Below, in pieces: positions 1-10,511 of a stretch of DNA of 64,000 nt. Source of the DNA: Prescottella subtropica. Lineage in GTDB: Bacteria > Actinomycetota > Actinomycetes > Mycobacteriales > Mycobacteriaceae. Positions within the stretch are counted from its first letter, which is position 1. Each line of letters begins with the position of its first letter. The position numbers and the translations under genes were made by a program. The notes beneath the pieces were generated by a model that saw only the letters and a list, made by a program, of their open reading frames with translations, made no database searches and was not told where the DNA came from. The DNA lies in the NCBI RefSeq assembly GCF_005434945.1, contig NZ_SKCH01000002.1, forward strand, positions 310,001 through 374,000. Direction: 5' to 3'.

Positions 1-623
1 CCCCGACGCGGTCGGCGCTGCTGATGGCGCCGATGGCGGTGGTGACCGGGGTGATCGCCCCGTTCGTCGGACGGCTGGTGGACCGGGCGCATCCGCGGAT
101 GATCGCCGGACCGGGTTTCCTGGTGTTCGCGCTCGCCACCGCCTGGCTGGCGACGCGGCTCACCCCGTCGACTGCGATCTGGGAGATCCTGCTGGCGATG
201 GCACTGATCGGTGCGTCCAACGCGTTCATCTGGGCGCCGCTCGCGGCGACCGCGACCCGCAACCTGCCGCCGGAGCGGGCCGGCGCCGGGTCCGGCGTCT
301 ACAACACCACCCGGCAGATCGGCGCCGTGCTCGGCAGCGCCGCGATGGGTGCGCTCATGACGTCCCGGATCACCGCCGAACTGTCCACGGTCGGCGTCTC
401 GGCCGGCTCGAAGATCAGCGAGGGCTTCCACGGTCAGCTCCCGGAGATGGTGCGCGAACCGTTCTCCCAGGCGATGGCGCAGTCGGCGATGCTGCCGGCG
501 GCCGTGCTCATGCTCGGCTTCGCGGTGGTGCTGTTCTTCGTCAATCCGCGCGCCGGATCCGCGGCGCCCGAAGCGTCGACGACTCCGGACGGCGACACCG
601 AGGCCGTCACGGCGCGGAGCTGA
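1..623 (+). CDS. MFS drug exporter, DHA2 family, C-terminal part
   Basis: Partial gene that enters from the left edge; the frame is open from base 3. The visible 207 residues are hydrophobic with several membrane helices. They include the loop GRLVDR and a helix rich in small residues ending in NTTRQIGAVLGSA, both typical of the second half of 14-helix EmrB/QacA-type proton antiporters. The tail after the last helix is short, acidic and rich in Ala and Thr. It would sit in the cytoplasmic membrane and export drugs or metabolites; the substrate cannot be read from this half. The gene converges with the DUF985 gene across a strong hairpin. Confidence 0.85.
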   Translation, partial: PTRSALLMAPMAVVTGVIAPFVGRLVDRAHPRMIAGPGFLVFALATAWLATRLTPSTAIWEILLAMALIGASNAFIWAPLAATATRNLPPERAGAGSGVYNTTRQIGAVLGSAAMGALMTSRITAELSTVGVSAGSKISEGFHGQLPEMVREPFSQAMAQSAMLPAAVLMLGFAVVLFFVNPRAGSAAPEASTTPDGDTEAVTARS

Positions 624-643
624 CACGGACGGGCGCTGACCCC

Positions 644-709
644 CCGACGCGGGCGGTTGCTGTGCAGAACACCGAGAGGAGTTCACAGCAACCGCCCGCG
701 GCGCGTCGG
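644..709. terminator. Hairpin between convergent genes, repeat family A
   Basis: A perfect 16-bp stem pairs 649-664 with 684-699 around a 19-nt loop. An outer CCGACGC/GCGTCGG arm extends it to 644-709 with a small bulge. It lies between the stop of the exporter and the stop of the convergent cupin gene, so it can end transcription from both sides. The arm ending AGCAACCGCCCGC recurs in a second hairpin at 61740-61790. Confidence 0.7.
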
Positions 710-720
710 GACGATGCCCG

Positions 721-1200
721 TCAGAACCGCGCCGGCGCCGGCATCGGATAGTCCTGGCCGTCGAGCCGGAAGTCGGCGAAGTCGAAACCGGGGACGACGA
801 CGCAGCTCGCCAGGGTGGCGTCGTCGTCGATGGGGCGGGCCCGCTGCCACGTGCACGGGGGCACGACCACCTGCGGACTCTGCCCGGCGGACACGTCCGC
901 GCCGAGGACGTGCCGGGTGACGTCGCCGGGCTCGCTGCCGCTGCCGCCGAGTTCGAGCAGCAGTGGGCTGCCGCGGTGGTACAGCCACAGTTCGGTGCCG
1001 CGGACCGCGTGCCACGCCGACCGCTGCCCGGCCCCGAGCAGGAACAGGATCGCCGTGCCCGCGGCGCGGGAGCCGGCGAACATGTTCGGCAGCGCGACGC
1101 CCGGCAGTTCGATGTCGCTGCGCCACGTCTCTCGGTACCAACCGCCCTCGGGGTGCGGTGCGAGTTCCAGGGATTCGGCCCACGCCGGAATGTCTGTCAC
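721..1200 (-). CDS. DUF985 (cupin_5) family protein
   Basis: 159 residues from a GTG start (VTDIPAW). The frame stays open upstream, but the family signature begins right after this start. The segment PHPEGGWYRETW near residue 15 and the later FLLGAG and WHAV segments are hallmarks of DUF985, a small single-domain cupin of the RmlC-like jelly-roll superfamily. Members are cytosolic with unknown substrate; some bind sugar nucleotides or metals. Only 60 bp separate it from a divergent small gene, so the two may share a promoter region. Function beyond the fold is not supported. Confidence 0.8.
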   Translation of the reverse strand: MTDIPAWAESLELAPHPEGGWYRETWRSDIELPGVALPNMFAGSRAAGTAILFLLGAGQRSAWHAVRGTELWLYHRGSPLLLELGGSGSEPGDVTRHVLGADVSAGQSPQVVVPPCTWQRARPIDDDATLASCVVVPGFDFADFRLDGQDYPMPAPARF

Positions 1201-1260
1201 GAGACCATGTTGACGGCAAAGTGTGCGTATCGCGAGCGAAGCAGCGGAGGTGATGGTGGA

Positions 1261-1575
1261 ATGGTCCACATGACCCACCCGAGTGGAGATTCGGACGTTG
1301 GTACGGATTCGGTCGAAGGCGCCGAATCGCTTGTCGGGGCGCGTGTTTACGACCTCGGTGTCGGACCCATGATGCTCGACGTACCGGACGTGTCCGACGA
1401 CGACATCGTGGTGCGCTGCGCCGACGCGTGGACCGACGACGTCACCTACCTGGACCGGCATGTGCGGCGACGCTACGTGCTGGTTCCGCCGGGCTGGCCG
1501 GGCGTACTGCCCGCCGACGCCGTCGCGGTGCACTGCTCGACCCGCATCGTGTCGATCATGAAGGCCGCCAGCTGA
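1261..1575 (+). CDS. Conserved hypothetical protein, 104 aa
   Basis: I do not recognise this protein. The ATG at 1261 is preceded by GGAGG ten bases upstream; a second ATG at 1270 is also possible. The product is acidic in its first half (VPDVSDDDIVV) and has a basic patch HVRRRYVLVPPGWPG. There is no signal peptide or membrane helix, and a single cysteine pair lies far apart in the chain. It is divergent from the DUF985 gene and lies about 100 bp upstream of echA6 in the same direction. Codon usage matches its neighbours, which supports a real gene. Confidence 0.6.
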   Translation: MVHMTHPSGDSDVGTDSVEGAESLVGARVYDLGVGPMMLDVPDVSDDDIVVRCADAWTDDVTYLDRHVRRRYVLVPPGWPGVLPADAVAVHCSTRIVSIMKAAS

Positions 1576-1676
1576 ACTGACGCCGCCGTTCCTGTGCATG
1601 CAGTGTCACAGATAGTCTTCTCGGTGCACCCGCCGCGGACCGTCCATCCGGGACGTCCCGCACACCGAGAAAGCGA

Positions 1677-2417
1677 GTGAGTCGGATGATCGGGACCAGC
1701 CGTGACGGCCATGTGGTCACCCTCGAATTGCAGCGCCCGGACCGGCGCAACGCCCTCAGCGCCGCACTGTGTATCGCGTTGCGGGAGGCGCTCGAGCAGG
1801 CCGTCGCGGACGATGCCCGAGTGATCGTGCTGACCGGGCAGGGCACCGCGTTCTGCGCGGGCGCCGACCTGTCCGGTGACGTGTACGCCGAGGGCTTCAC
1901 CGATCACCTGCTCGCGATGCTGCACACGATCGACTCGATTCCGATCCCGGTGATCGCCGCGATCAACGGGCCGGCGGTCGGTGCCGGCACACAACTGGCG
2001 CTGGCGTCGGATCTGCGGGTCGTCGCACCCGAGGCGCGGTTCGGGATCCCGGCCGCGAAACTCGGTATCACCGTCGACAAGTGGACGGTGCGCCGGCTGG
2101 TGTCGCTCATCGGTGGCGGCCCGGCGCGCACGATGCTGCTCGGTGCCGAAATACTATCCGCAGACGAGGCTTTCGCGCGCGGACTGGCAAACAAGGTCGG
2201 TGATCTCGCGGTCGCGCAGGAGTGGGCGCGCAGCATCGCCGAACTCGCACCGCTGTCACTGCGGCACCTCAAACTCGTCTTCAACGACGACAACACCACC
2301 GAACCGCAGTCCGAGGAGCAGTTGGCGGCCCTGTTCGCGGCGTGGGGCAGCGAGGACGCGCAGGAGGCGCGGGCCGCGCGGGCCGAGAAGCGGGCACCGC
2401 AATTCCGGGGGCGGTGA
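1677..2417 (+). CDS. echA6: EchA6-like crotonase-fold acyl-CoA-binding protein
   Basis: 246 residues, GTG start; a second ATG lies at codon 4. It closely resembles M. tuberculosis EchA6 (Rv0905), including GQGTAFCAGADLSGD, NGPAVGAG, DLRVVAPEA and the ending EKRAPQF. The two acids that make a crotonase a hydratase are absent: the position usually E in GCELA is Q (GTQLA), and the position usually E in PEINLG is A (IPAAKLG). EchA6 is known to bind long acyl-CoA without hydrating it and to feed fatty-acid elongation for mycolates, so a carrier or shuttle role is more likely than catalysis. Its stop overlaps the start of the next gene by one base, as expected for an operon. Confidence 0.9.
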   Translation: MSRMIGTSRDGHVVTLELQRPDRRNALSAALCIALREALEQAVADDARVIVLTGQGTAFCAGADLSGDVYAEGFTDHLLAMLHTIDSIPIPVIAAINGPAVGAGTQLALASDLRVVAPEARFGIPAAKLGITVDKWTVRRLVSLIGGGPARTMLLGAEILSADEAFARGLANKVGDLAVAQEWARSIAELAPLSLRHLKLVFNDDNTTEPQSEEQLAALFAAWGSEDAQEARAARAEKRAPQFRGR

Positions 2418-3505
2418 TGCGCGGGAAGAAACTGCTGGCCGCGGCGGCGGCCGTCGTCGCCGGCTGGGTGGCCCGCGCCGCGTGGGGCGTCGTGCCCGCG
2501 ATCGGTGCGTCCCGGTCCGCGATCCGGCCGTACGCGGCGGCGTCACCGCACTACCGCGACAACCGATTCCACAATTCCGATTCCGGGTCGTCGCTGCCGG
2601 AGGGATCCCAGTCCGGGTTGACGAAGGCGTTCCTCACCCGCGGCGGACTCGGCCGGCCGCAGCGGCCGGTCCCGCTCGCCACCCTGCTCGCCCCCACCGA
2701 GGCGGGGGACCTCGCCGTCACGTGGCTGGGGCACGCGAGTGTGCTGCTCGAGATCGACGGCCGCCGGGTGCTCACCGACCCGGTGTGGAGCGAGCGGGTG
2801 TCACCGTCGGACGTCGTCGGACCGGCCCGCCTGCATCCGATGCCGATGACGCTGTCGGGCCTGCCGGACGTCGACGCGGTCGTGATCTCCCACGACCACT
2901 ACGACCACCTGGACCGGGCCACGATCACCGCCCTGGCCCGCACCCGCGACACGACGTTCGTCGTCCCCCTCGGGGTGGGTGCGCACCTGCGACGCTGGCA
3001 CGTCCCGGGCGAGCGGATCGTCGAACTGGACTGGGACGAGAGCGTCGACGTGGCCGGACTGACCCTCACGTGCACCGAGGCCCGGCACTTCTCCGGACGC
3101 GGCCTGGCCCGCGACACGACACTGTGGGCGTCGTGGGTGATCGCCGGACCGCGCCGGACGGTGTTCTTCGGCGGCGATTCCGGGTACACACCGCGGTTCG
3201 CCGACCTCGGTCGCCGGTACGGGCCGTTCGACGTCACCCTGCTGCCGATCGGCGCGTACGACGCACGCTGGCCCGACATCCACATGACGCCGGAGGAGGC
3301 GGTCCGCACCCACGTCGATGTCGATGGCGGGCTGCTGGTTCCGATCCACTGGGCCACGTTCAATCTCGCGTTCCATCCGTGGGGCGAACCGGTCGACCGG
3401 TTGCTCGACGCGGCCCGGTCCGTCGGGGTCCGGGTGGCGGTGCCGATGGCCGGTCAGCGGATCGACGGACTGCGGCCACCGGAGACGATGTACTGGTGGC
3501 GGTGA
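2417..3505 (+). CDS. Metallo-beta-lactamase-fold hydrolase (RomA / Rv0906-like)
   Basis: 362 residues, ATG overlapping the echA6 stop. An N-terminal hydrophobic segment (AAAAAVVAGWVARAAWGVV) follows basic MRGKK, so the protein is probably membrane-anchored or exported. The metal site HDHYDH lies in the first third (VVISHDHYDHLD). Further ligands come from the HF and GGDSGYT segments, and HW near the C terminus completes the site. The RNFHN-like motif and length match the RomA/UlaG/NAPE-PLD branch that cleaves phosphoester or amide bonds of lipids. The order echA6, this hydrolase, ctpE is the same as Rv0905, Rv0906, Rv0908. The substrate is unknown. Confidence 0.85.
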   Translation: MRGKKLLAAAAAVVAGWVARAAWGVVPAIGASRSAIRPYAAASPHYRDNRFHNSDSGSSLPEGSQSGLTKAFLTRGGLGRPQRPVPLATLLAPTEAGDLAVTWLGHASVLLEIDGRRVLTDPVWSERVSPSDVVGPARLHPMPMTLSGLPDVDAVVISHDHYDHLDRATITALARTRDTTFVVPLGVGAHLRRWHVPGERIVELDWDESVDVAGLTLTCTEARHFSGRGLARDTTLWASWVIAGPRRTVFFGGDSGYTPRFADLGRRYGPFDVTLLPIGAYDARWPDIHMTPEEAVRTHVDVDGGLLVPIHWATFNLAFHPWGEPVDRLLDAARSVGVRVAVPMAGQRIDGLRPPETMYWWR

Positions 3506-3541
3506 CGTCCTGTTCGGGCCTGCCGCCCTATTCTTGCTGAC

Positions 3542-6010
<2,469 letters not shown>

Positions 6011-6032
6011 GCAATATGTAGGGTGCACATCA

Positions 6033-6049
6033 GGTGTGTGGTGCACACC
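6033..6049. promoter_or_regulatory. Inverted repeat before the thioesterase gene
   Basis: GGTGTG and CACACC are separated by 5 bp, within a longer GGTGCAC/GTGCACACC-rich stretch at 6021-6049. It lies 26 bp upstream of the GTG of the next gene, in the short gap after ctpE. It could be an operator for a local regulator, but no candidate protein is adjacent. Confidence 0.35.
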
Positions 6050-6074
6050 GGACGATCGGCGTGAGCGAGGAACA

Positions 6075-6758
6075 GTGACCGGACCGGGCGAGCAGAAGTC
6101 CCTCTACGTGTTCGAGGACGTGAGCGAGGAGCAGATCGCGCGGGAAGCGGATCTCTACGGGGGAGTGACGGACACCGTCCGGGACCTGGTGGAACTCGCC
6201 CTGGCGACGGAATCCGACGACGACGACATCCGCCGCGCCCACGAGCACCTCGAGGCGGCCAAGGAGCTGCTGGCCCGCCGCACCCGGCCGCACCCGTACG
6301 GCGTGCGGTTCAACGCGTCGGGGAGTCGGCGGGCGTGGGGCAATGCGGTCGTCGGACTCCGCAACGCGGTCGCCCCGCCGTTGAAGATCCACCGCGAGGA
6401 CGACGGCCGGGTATGGGCGGACGTCACCGTGGGCATGCAGTACGAAGGTCCGGCGGGCCTGACCCACGGCGGTATCTCGGCGCTGCTGCTCGACCAGGTG
6501 CTCGGGGAGGCCGCCGAGCACGGTGGCGCACCCGGCATGACCGGCACCCTGAGTCTGCGGTACCGCAAGCCGACACCCCTCGGTGCGCTGCACCTCGAGG
6601 CGTGCGTCGACCGCGTCGAAGGCGTCAAGACGTTCGTCGCGGGCCGACTCTCCGACGCGGACGGGGTCTGTGTGGAGGCCGAGGGCGTCTTCATCCTGCC
6701 CAAGTGGGCCCGCGGGTCCGTGACCGGTGCGGGTGCGACCGACGCCGGTGGTGAGTGA
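6075..6758 (+). CDS. Hotdog-fold thioesterase (PaaI-like)
   Basis: 227 residues from the GTG at 6075, which has GAGGAA just upstream; upstream in-frame sequence does not look coding. The first 90 residues are acidic and helical. The second half is a 4HBT hotdog domain with GPAGLTHGG and LDQVLGEAA, the usual helix and acidic residue of PaaI/YbgC-type acyl-CoA thioesterases, and the strand GTLSLRYRKPTPLG. It would hydrolyse acyl-CoA thioesters in the cytosol, probably as a dimer or tetramer. It is 64 bp after ctpE, and a possible operator lies in that gap. The substrate chain is unknown. Confidence 0.82.
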   Translation: MTGPGEQKSLYVFEDVSEEQIAREADLYGGVTDTVRDLVELALATESDDDDIRRAHEHLEAAKELLARRTRPHPYGVRFNASGSRRAWGNAVVGLRNAVAPPLKIHREDDGRVWADVTVGMQYEGPAGLTHGGISALLLDQVLGEAAEHGGAPGMTGTLSLRYRKPTPLGALHLEACVDRVEGVKTFVAGRLSDADGVCVEAEGVFILPKWARGSVTGAGATDAGGE

Positions 6759-6788
6759 TTCCCGGTCCGGATAGGGGAGAATGACGTC

Positions 6789-6980
6789 ATGGGATTCATG
6801 GACAACGTCAAGGGCCTCGTCGAAAAGGGTCAGGAGCTCGCCGCCGAGCACGCCGACAAGGTCGAGGACGTCATCGACAAGGCCGCGGACATCGCGGACG
6901 AGAAGACCGGCGGCAAGTACAGCGAGCACATCGACAAGGCTGCGGAGGCCGCGAAGAAGGTTGTGCCGCCGAAGGAGTGA
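6789..6980 (+). CDS. Rv0909-like small antitoxin-family protein
   Basis: 63 residues, ATG with GGGGAG ten bases upstream. It is highly charged and helical (VEDVIDKAADIADEKTGGKYSEHIDKAAEAAKK), with the EKTGGKY block that defines the MT0933/Rv0909 antitoxin family (PF14013). In M. tuberculosis Rv0909 sits immediately before its partner Rv0910. Here the next gene is a Na+/H+ antiporter, and the Rv0910-like gene is found 12 kb downstream at 19069. The product may therefore act alone as a stress-related helical protein, or still pair in trans. Confidence 0.8.
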   Translation: MGFMDNVKGLVEKGQELAAEHADKVEDVIDKAADIADEKTGGKYSEHIDKAAEAAKKVVPPKE

Positions 6981-7011
6981 GTCGTGACCGCGTGAGCGGC
7001 ACAATCGACGG

Positions 7012-8625
7012 GTGACTCCGACACTCGTACTGCTCGTCATGATCGCGGCCGTCGCGGTGACGGGTCTGGCGAAACGGCGGGACCTGCAGGTGCCGCTCGT
7101 GCTCGTCGCGTTCGGGTCCGCGGCATCGTTCGTTCCGGGGATGCCGCGGCTCGAACTCGCCCCCGAGGTCATTCTCGGGGTGGTTCTTCCGCCCCTGCTG
7201 TATTCGGCCGCGTTGGATTTTTCGATCGCGAGCCTGCGCCGCAACATCGCCCCCATTCTGCGACTCGGGGTCGGGCTGGTCCTGGTGACCGCGTTCGCGG
7301 TCGGATTCTTCTCCGACTGGCTGGTTCCCGAACTGACGTTGGGGGCCGCCCTGGTGCTCGGGGCCGTCGTCTCGCCGACCGACGCGGTCAGTGCCGTGAG
7401 CGTCGGCCGCAAACTCGGTCTGCCCAAACGGGTGCTGGCGATCCTCACCGGTGAGGGGCTGGTCAACGACGCCACCGCGCTCACCCTGTTCACGGTCGGT
7501 GTCGCGGCCGTCGCCGGCACCCGGGTGGTGGTCGAGCAGCCGGTGCTGTTCTTCTTCTACGAGGTCGCCGGCGGTGTCGCGATCGGTTTCGTCCTGGCCA
7601 CCGTCGTCCGACTCGTCCGCGACCGCATGTTCGACTCCCCACTGGAAACCGTGCTGGGACTGGTACTTCCGTTCGCGGCCTACCTGGCGGCCGAAGAGAT
7701 CGGCACCTCCGGGGTCCTGGCCGTCGTGGTCGCCGGATTCGTCATGGGGCATCACGCCACCAACGCGTCCGTCCCCACCCGCATCCAGGAGCGGTCGCTG
7801 TGGACGACCCTCGACCTGCTGCTCGAGATGTTCGTGTTCGCGTACATGGGATTGCAGCTGAAATTCGTCATCGACGACGTCGCTGCCGACGGCCTCCCGG
7901 TGCATCACGTGTTCGCGTACGCGTTCGCGATCCTGGCGGTGGTGATCGCGGTGCGGCCGCTGTGGGTGTTCCTCAACTGGGGTCGGCTCCGCCTGAAACC
8001 TGAACGCACCGCACTGAACTGGCGGCAGAAACTCGTGGTGTCGTGGGCCGGGATGCGCGGTGTCGTCACCCTCGCAGCCGCCGGCGGTATCCCGGTGCTG
8101 ACCGCGGCCGGTGACCCGTTCCCCGGCCGCGGCGTCATCCAGGCCGTCGCGTTCGTCGTCGCGACCGGCACCCTGCTGATCCAGGGCGCCACCATTCCAC
8201 TGCTGATCCGGCGCCTCGACATCGCCGACCCGGCCGAGGCCGAACGCGGACGGAACCAGACCGAACTCGCCCGACGCATCAGCGCCGACGCCGCCGACCG
8301 GGCCCTCGCAGACGTCGCCGCGACCCCACCGGCCGGCACCGACCCCGACGAGTTCGTCCGCGTCATGAACCGGGTCCGCATCTCGGTACGCGCCCAAGCC
8401 CAGGTCGAGGAGGCCGAAGAGGACGACAGCCGCATCACCGCACGACGCGCCGGACTACTGTTCGACGGAATCCGCCGCCTCGTCCTCGAAGAACAACGCC
8501 GCGCCCTCATCACAGCCCGCGACGACGGCCGACTCGACGACGAAGTCCTACGCGCCGAACTCGAGGCCCGCGACATCGAGGAAGCCGCCGCCGAACAACG
8601 AGTGCTGCGGCGACGGGGCGGGTGA
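7012..8625 (+). CDS. Na+/H+ antiporter, CPA1 (NhaP) family
   Basis: 537 residues, GTG start 31 bp after the previous gene. About 12 membrane helices fill the first 400 residues. The CPA1 ion-binding signature SPTDAVSAVSVGR and the later GEGLVNDATALTLF carry the conserved aspartates. Helix ten contains WAGMRGVVTLA, also typical. The last 130 residues form a charged cytosolic helical tail (EEAEEDDSR) that usually regulates activity. It would exchange cytoplasmic Na+ for H+ in pH and salt homeostasis. It appears to be the last gene of the run starting at echA6; the next gene is convergent. Confidence 0.9.
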   Translation: MTPTLVLLVMIAAVAVTGLAKRRDLQVPLVLVAFGSAASFVPGMPRLELAPEVILGVVLPPLLYSAALDFSIASLRRNIAPILRLGVGLVLVTAFAVGFFSDWLVPELTLGAALVLGAVVSPTDAVSAVSVGRKLGLPKRVLAILTGEGLVNDATALTLFTVGVAAVAGTRVVVEQPVLFFFYEVAGGVAIGFVLATVVRLVRDRMFDSPLETVLGLVLPFAAYLAAEEIGTSGVLAVVVAGFVMGHHATNASVPTRIQERSLWTTLDLLLEMFVFAYMGLQLKFVIDDVAADGLPVHHVFAYAFAILAVVIAVRPLWVFLNWGRLRLKPERTALNWRQKLVVSWAGMRGVVTLAAAGGIPVLTAAGDPFPGRGVIQAVAFVVATGTLLIQGATIPLLIRRLDIADPAEAERGRNQTELARRISADAADRALADVAATPPAGTDPDEFVRVMNRVRISVRAQAQVEEAEEDDSRITARRAGLLFDGIRRLVLEEQRRALITARDDGRLDDEVLRAELEARDIEEAAAEQRVLRRRGG

Positions 8626-8638
8626 GCAGGTGAGACGC

Positions 8639-9415
8639 CTACCAGACGCCGTCGCCGCGCAGGACCGCGTCGGCTCCGCCGTCGACGAAGACGACCTGTC
8701 CGGTGACGTGCGAGTTCTGTTCGGATGTGAGCCAGGACAGGAGGGGTGCGACCTGTTCGGGGCGGGCGTGACCGGCGAGCGGCATGGGCACGGCGCTGTC
8801 GATGACGGCGCAGGCTTCGGGGGAGTCGAGCATCGCCTGGATCATCGGGGTGACGATCGTGCCGGGGGCGATGGCGTTGAGTGGGATACCGGCGCCGGCC
8901 CACTCGGGAGTGATCGCGGTGTGCCGGACCCAGCGGGCGATCGCGGTTTTCGACGACGCGTACACGAGCGCGCCGTCACCGCGCTGCACGGCGGCCTGCG
9001 CGGCGGTGGTGGCCGCGTCTTCGTCGCCGGCGAGGGCGGCGTCGACGATCGCCGGGTCGTTCGGGTGCACCGATGCGACCGACGAGATGACTACGGCACG
9101 AGGATGTTCCGATGCTGCGAGTAGCGGTCGCATCCCCTCCAGGGTGGCGACCGCACCGAAGTAGTTGACCTTGATCGTGAGCGGGTCGAACAGGGCGACA
9201 CCGGCGCACGCGATCACGCCGTCGAGGGAGCCGCCGGACAACTCGTAGGCCTGTTCGACCAGTGCGGCGCGCCCGTGAGCGGTGGCGAGGTCGGCGGTGA
9301 TGTCGGCGTCGCGCAGGTCGGCGCCGATGACACGGGCCCCCTGGGCGCGCAGGTGGGACGTGGTGGCGGCGCCGATTCCGGAGGCGCTGCCGGTGACGAG
9401 ATAGGTGCGGGTCAT
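8639..9415 (-). CDS. Short-chain dehydrogenase, 3-alpha-hydroxysteroid dehydrogenase/carbonyl reductase-like
   Basis: 258 residues from ATG at 9415. The NAD(P) loop TGSASGIGAAT is at the N terminus. NYFGA, VVISSVASVH, catalytic Y152 and K156 (YASSK), and the C-terminal VDGGADAV follow. The pattern (short N terminus, VNYFGA, long insert before YASSK) resembles 3-alpha-HSD/carbonyl reductase of Comamonas testosteroni more than the usual FabG type. It would reduce or oxidise a ketone or alcohol in the cytosol. It is downstream of the secreted phosphatase gene by 29 bp on the same strand and may share its transcript. The steroid substrate is only a family guess. Confidence 0.82.
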   Translation of the reverse strand: MTRTYLVTGSASGIGAATTSHLRAQGARVIGADLRDADITADLATAHGRAALVEQAYELSGGSLDGVIACAGVALFDPLTIKVNYFGAVATLEGMRPLLAASEHPRAVVISSVASVHPNDPAIVDAALAGDEDAATTAAQAAVQRGDGALVYASSKTAIARWVRHTAITPEWAGAGIPLNAIAPGTIVTPMIQAMLDSPEACAVIDSAVPMPLAGHARPEQVAPLLSWLTSEQNSHVTGQVVFVDGGADAVLRGDGVW

Positions 9416-9444
9416 GGTTCTGCTTTCGTGTGAGAGCGGGACGG

Positions 9445-10374
9445 TCAGCCGAGCAGTTTGGTCCGGAGCGTGCCGATCATGTCGGCGCTCAGCCCGAGGC
9501 CCTCGGTGAGGTAGGCGTCGACGGTGCCGTAGGTGGCGGCGAGTTCGTCCAGACCGGCCTGCAGGTAGCTCGCCTCGACACCGAACAGCGGCTCGAGCAG
9601 TGCGGCGGCCGCCTCGCCCTGGGTGGCGACGAGGTAGGCGCGGGTCTTGGCCACCCACTCCTTGTTGTACTCGTTGGTGAGCAGGTAGTCCTGCATGATC
9701 GTGGCGTCGTCGACACCGGCGATGTGCTGCAGCAGCATCGCGGTCCAGCCGGTGCGGTCCTTGCCGGCCGTGCAGTGGAAGACCTGGCCGCCGTCGGTGT
9801 CCGCCATCGCGGTGAGCAGCGTTGCGAATCCGGCGCGCTCGGCGGCGCCCGTGACGAAGTCACGGTTCATCCCGCGCATCATGTTTCGCGCATCCTCGGG
9901 CACCCGGATCTGGTCGACCATCTCGCCGACGTTGCCGGAGAGGATCGGGATGCGGACGTAGTCGACGCCGTCGGGCAGTCGGTTCGGCTTGTCCGCGACC
10001 TCGTCGTCGCTGCGCAGGTCGTAGATCGTCGACAGCCCCAACTTCCCGAGCGTCGCCAGGTCCGCATCGTCCGGCACGATCGCGTCGGACCGGTAGAAGA
10101 GCCCCTTGTTCAGGTGGGCGCCACCGGCGCCGGTGTATCCCGCGCCGGTGCCGGACACGTCGCGGAAGTTCGCCACGCTCGGCAGCCGTGGAGCATCCGG
10201 TGCCGGGGCGTCGAGGCTGCCGACATCGAGTGAACCGGTTCCGAAAAGGGAAGCAATGGAAGGTGATTCTGCAGAAGCAGCTCCGGTGGTACCTGCGGCG
10301 GCGACACCGAGGCCCGTCCACAACAGACTCCCTGCGAGTACGGCGGCGGCGATCCTGGGGCGATGTCGGGTCAC
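9445..10374 (-). CDS. Secreted tyrosine/phosphoinositide phosphatase (PtpB-like)
   Basis: 309 residues, GTG start. The N-terminal signal peptide (basic MTRHRPR, hydrophobic AAAVLAGSLLWTGLGVAAAG) points to export. The family block LPSVANFRDV leads into the phosphatase domain. The P-loop HCTAGKDRTG has the catalytic Cys201 and Arg207, and Asp is found in YDLRSDDE. The extra Lys in the loop (AGKD) is typical of the PtpB/lipid phosphatase branch, which acts on phosphotyrosine, phosphoserine and phosphoinositides. It is divergent from the lipase operon with 137 bp between the starts. In a soil organism it may scavenge phosphate rather than act on a host. Confidence 0.87.
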   Translation of the reverse strand: MTRHRPRIAAAVLAGSLLWTGLGVAAAGTTGAASAESPSIASLFGTGSLDVGSLDAPAPDAPRLPSVANFRDVSGTGAGYTGAGGAHLNKGLFYRSDAIVPDDADLATLGKLGLSTIYDLRSDDEVADKPNRLPDGVDYVRIPILSGNVGEMVDQIRVPEDARNMMRGMNRDFVTGAAERAGFATLLTAMADTDGGQVFHCTAGKDRTGWTAMLLQHIAGVDDATIMQDYLLTNEYNKEWVAKTRAYLVATQGEAAAALLEPLFGVEASYLQAGLDELAATYGTVDAYLTEGLGLSADMIGTLRTKLLG

Positions 10375-10511
10375 GGTCGATCCTTCCGGTTGGGGTAGCG
10401 GACTGGGATCGGACGGTAGACAGTGCGAATCGGAAAAATAACCACCTTCTCCCGCCCACCGGACACCTCCGTCGGATGCGTACCGCCGCCCCCTCCGGGC
10501 ACAATCGACCC

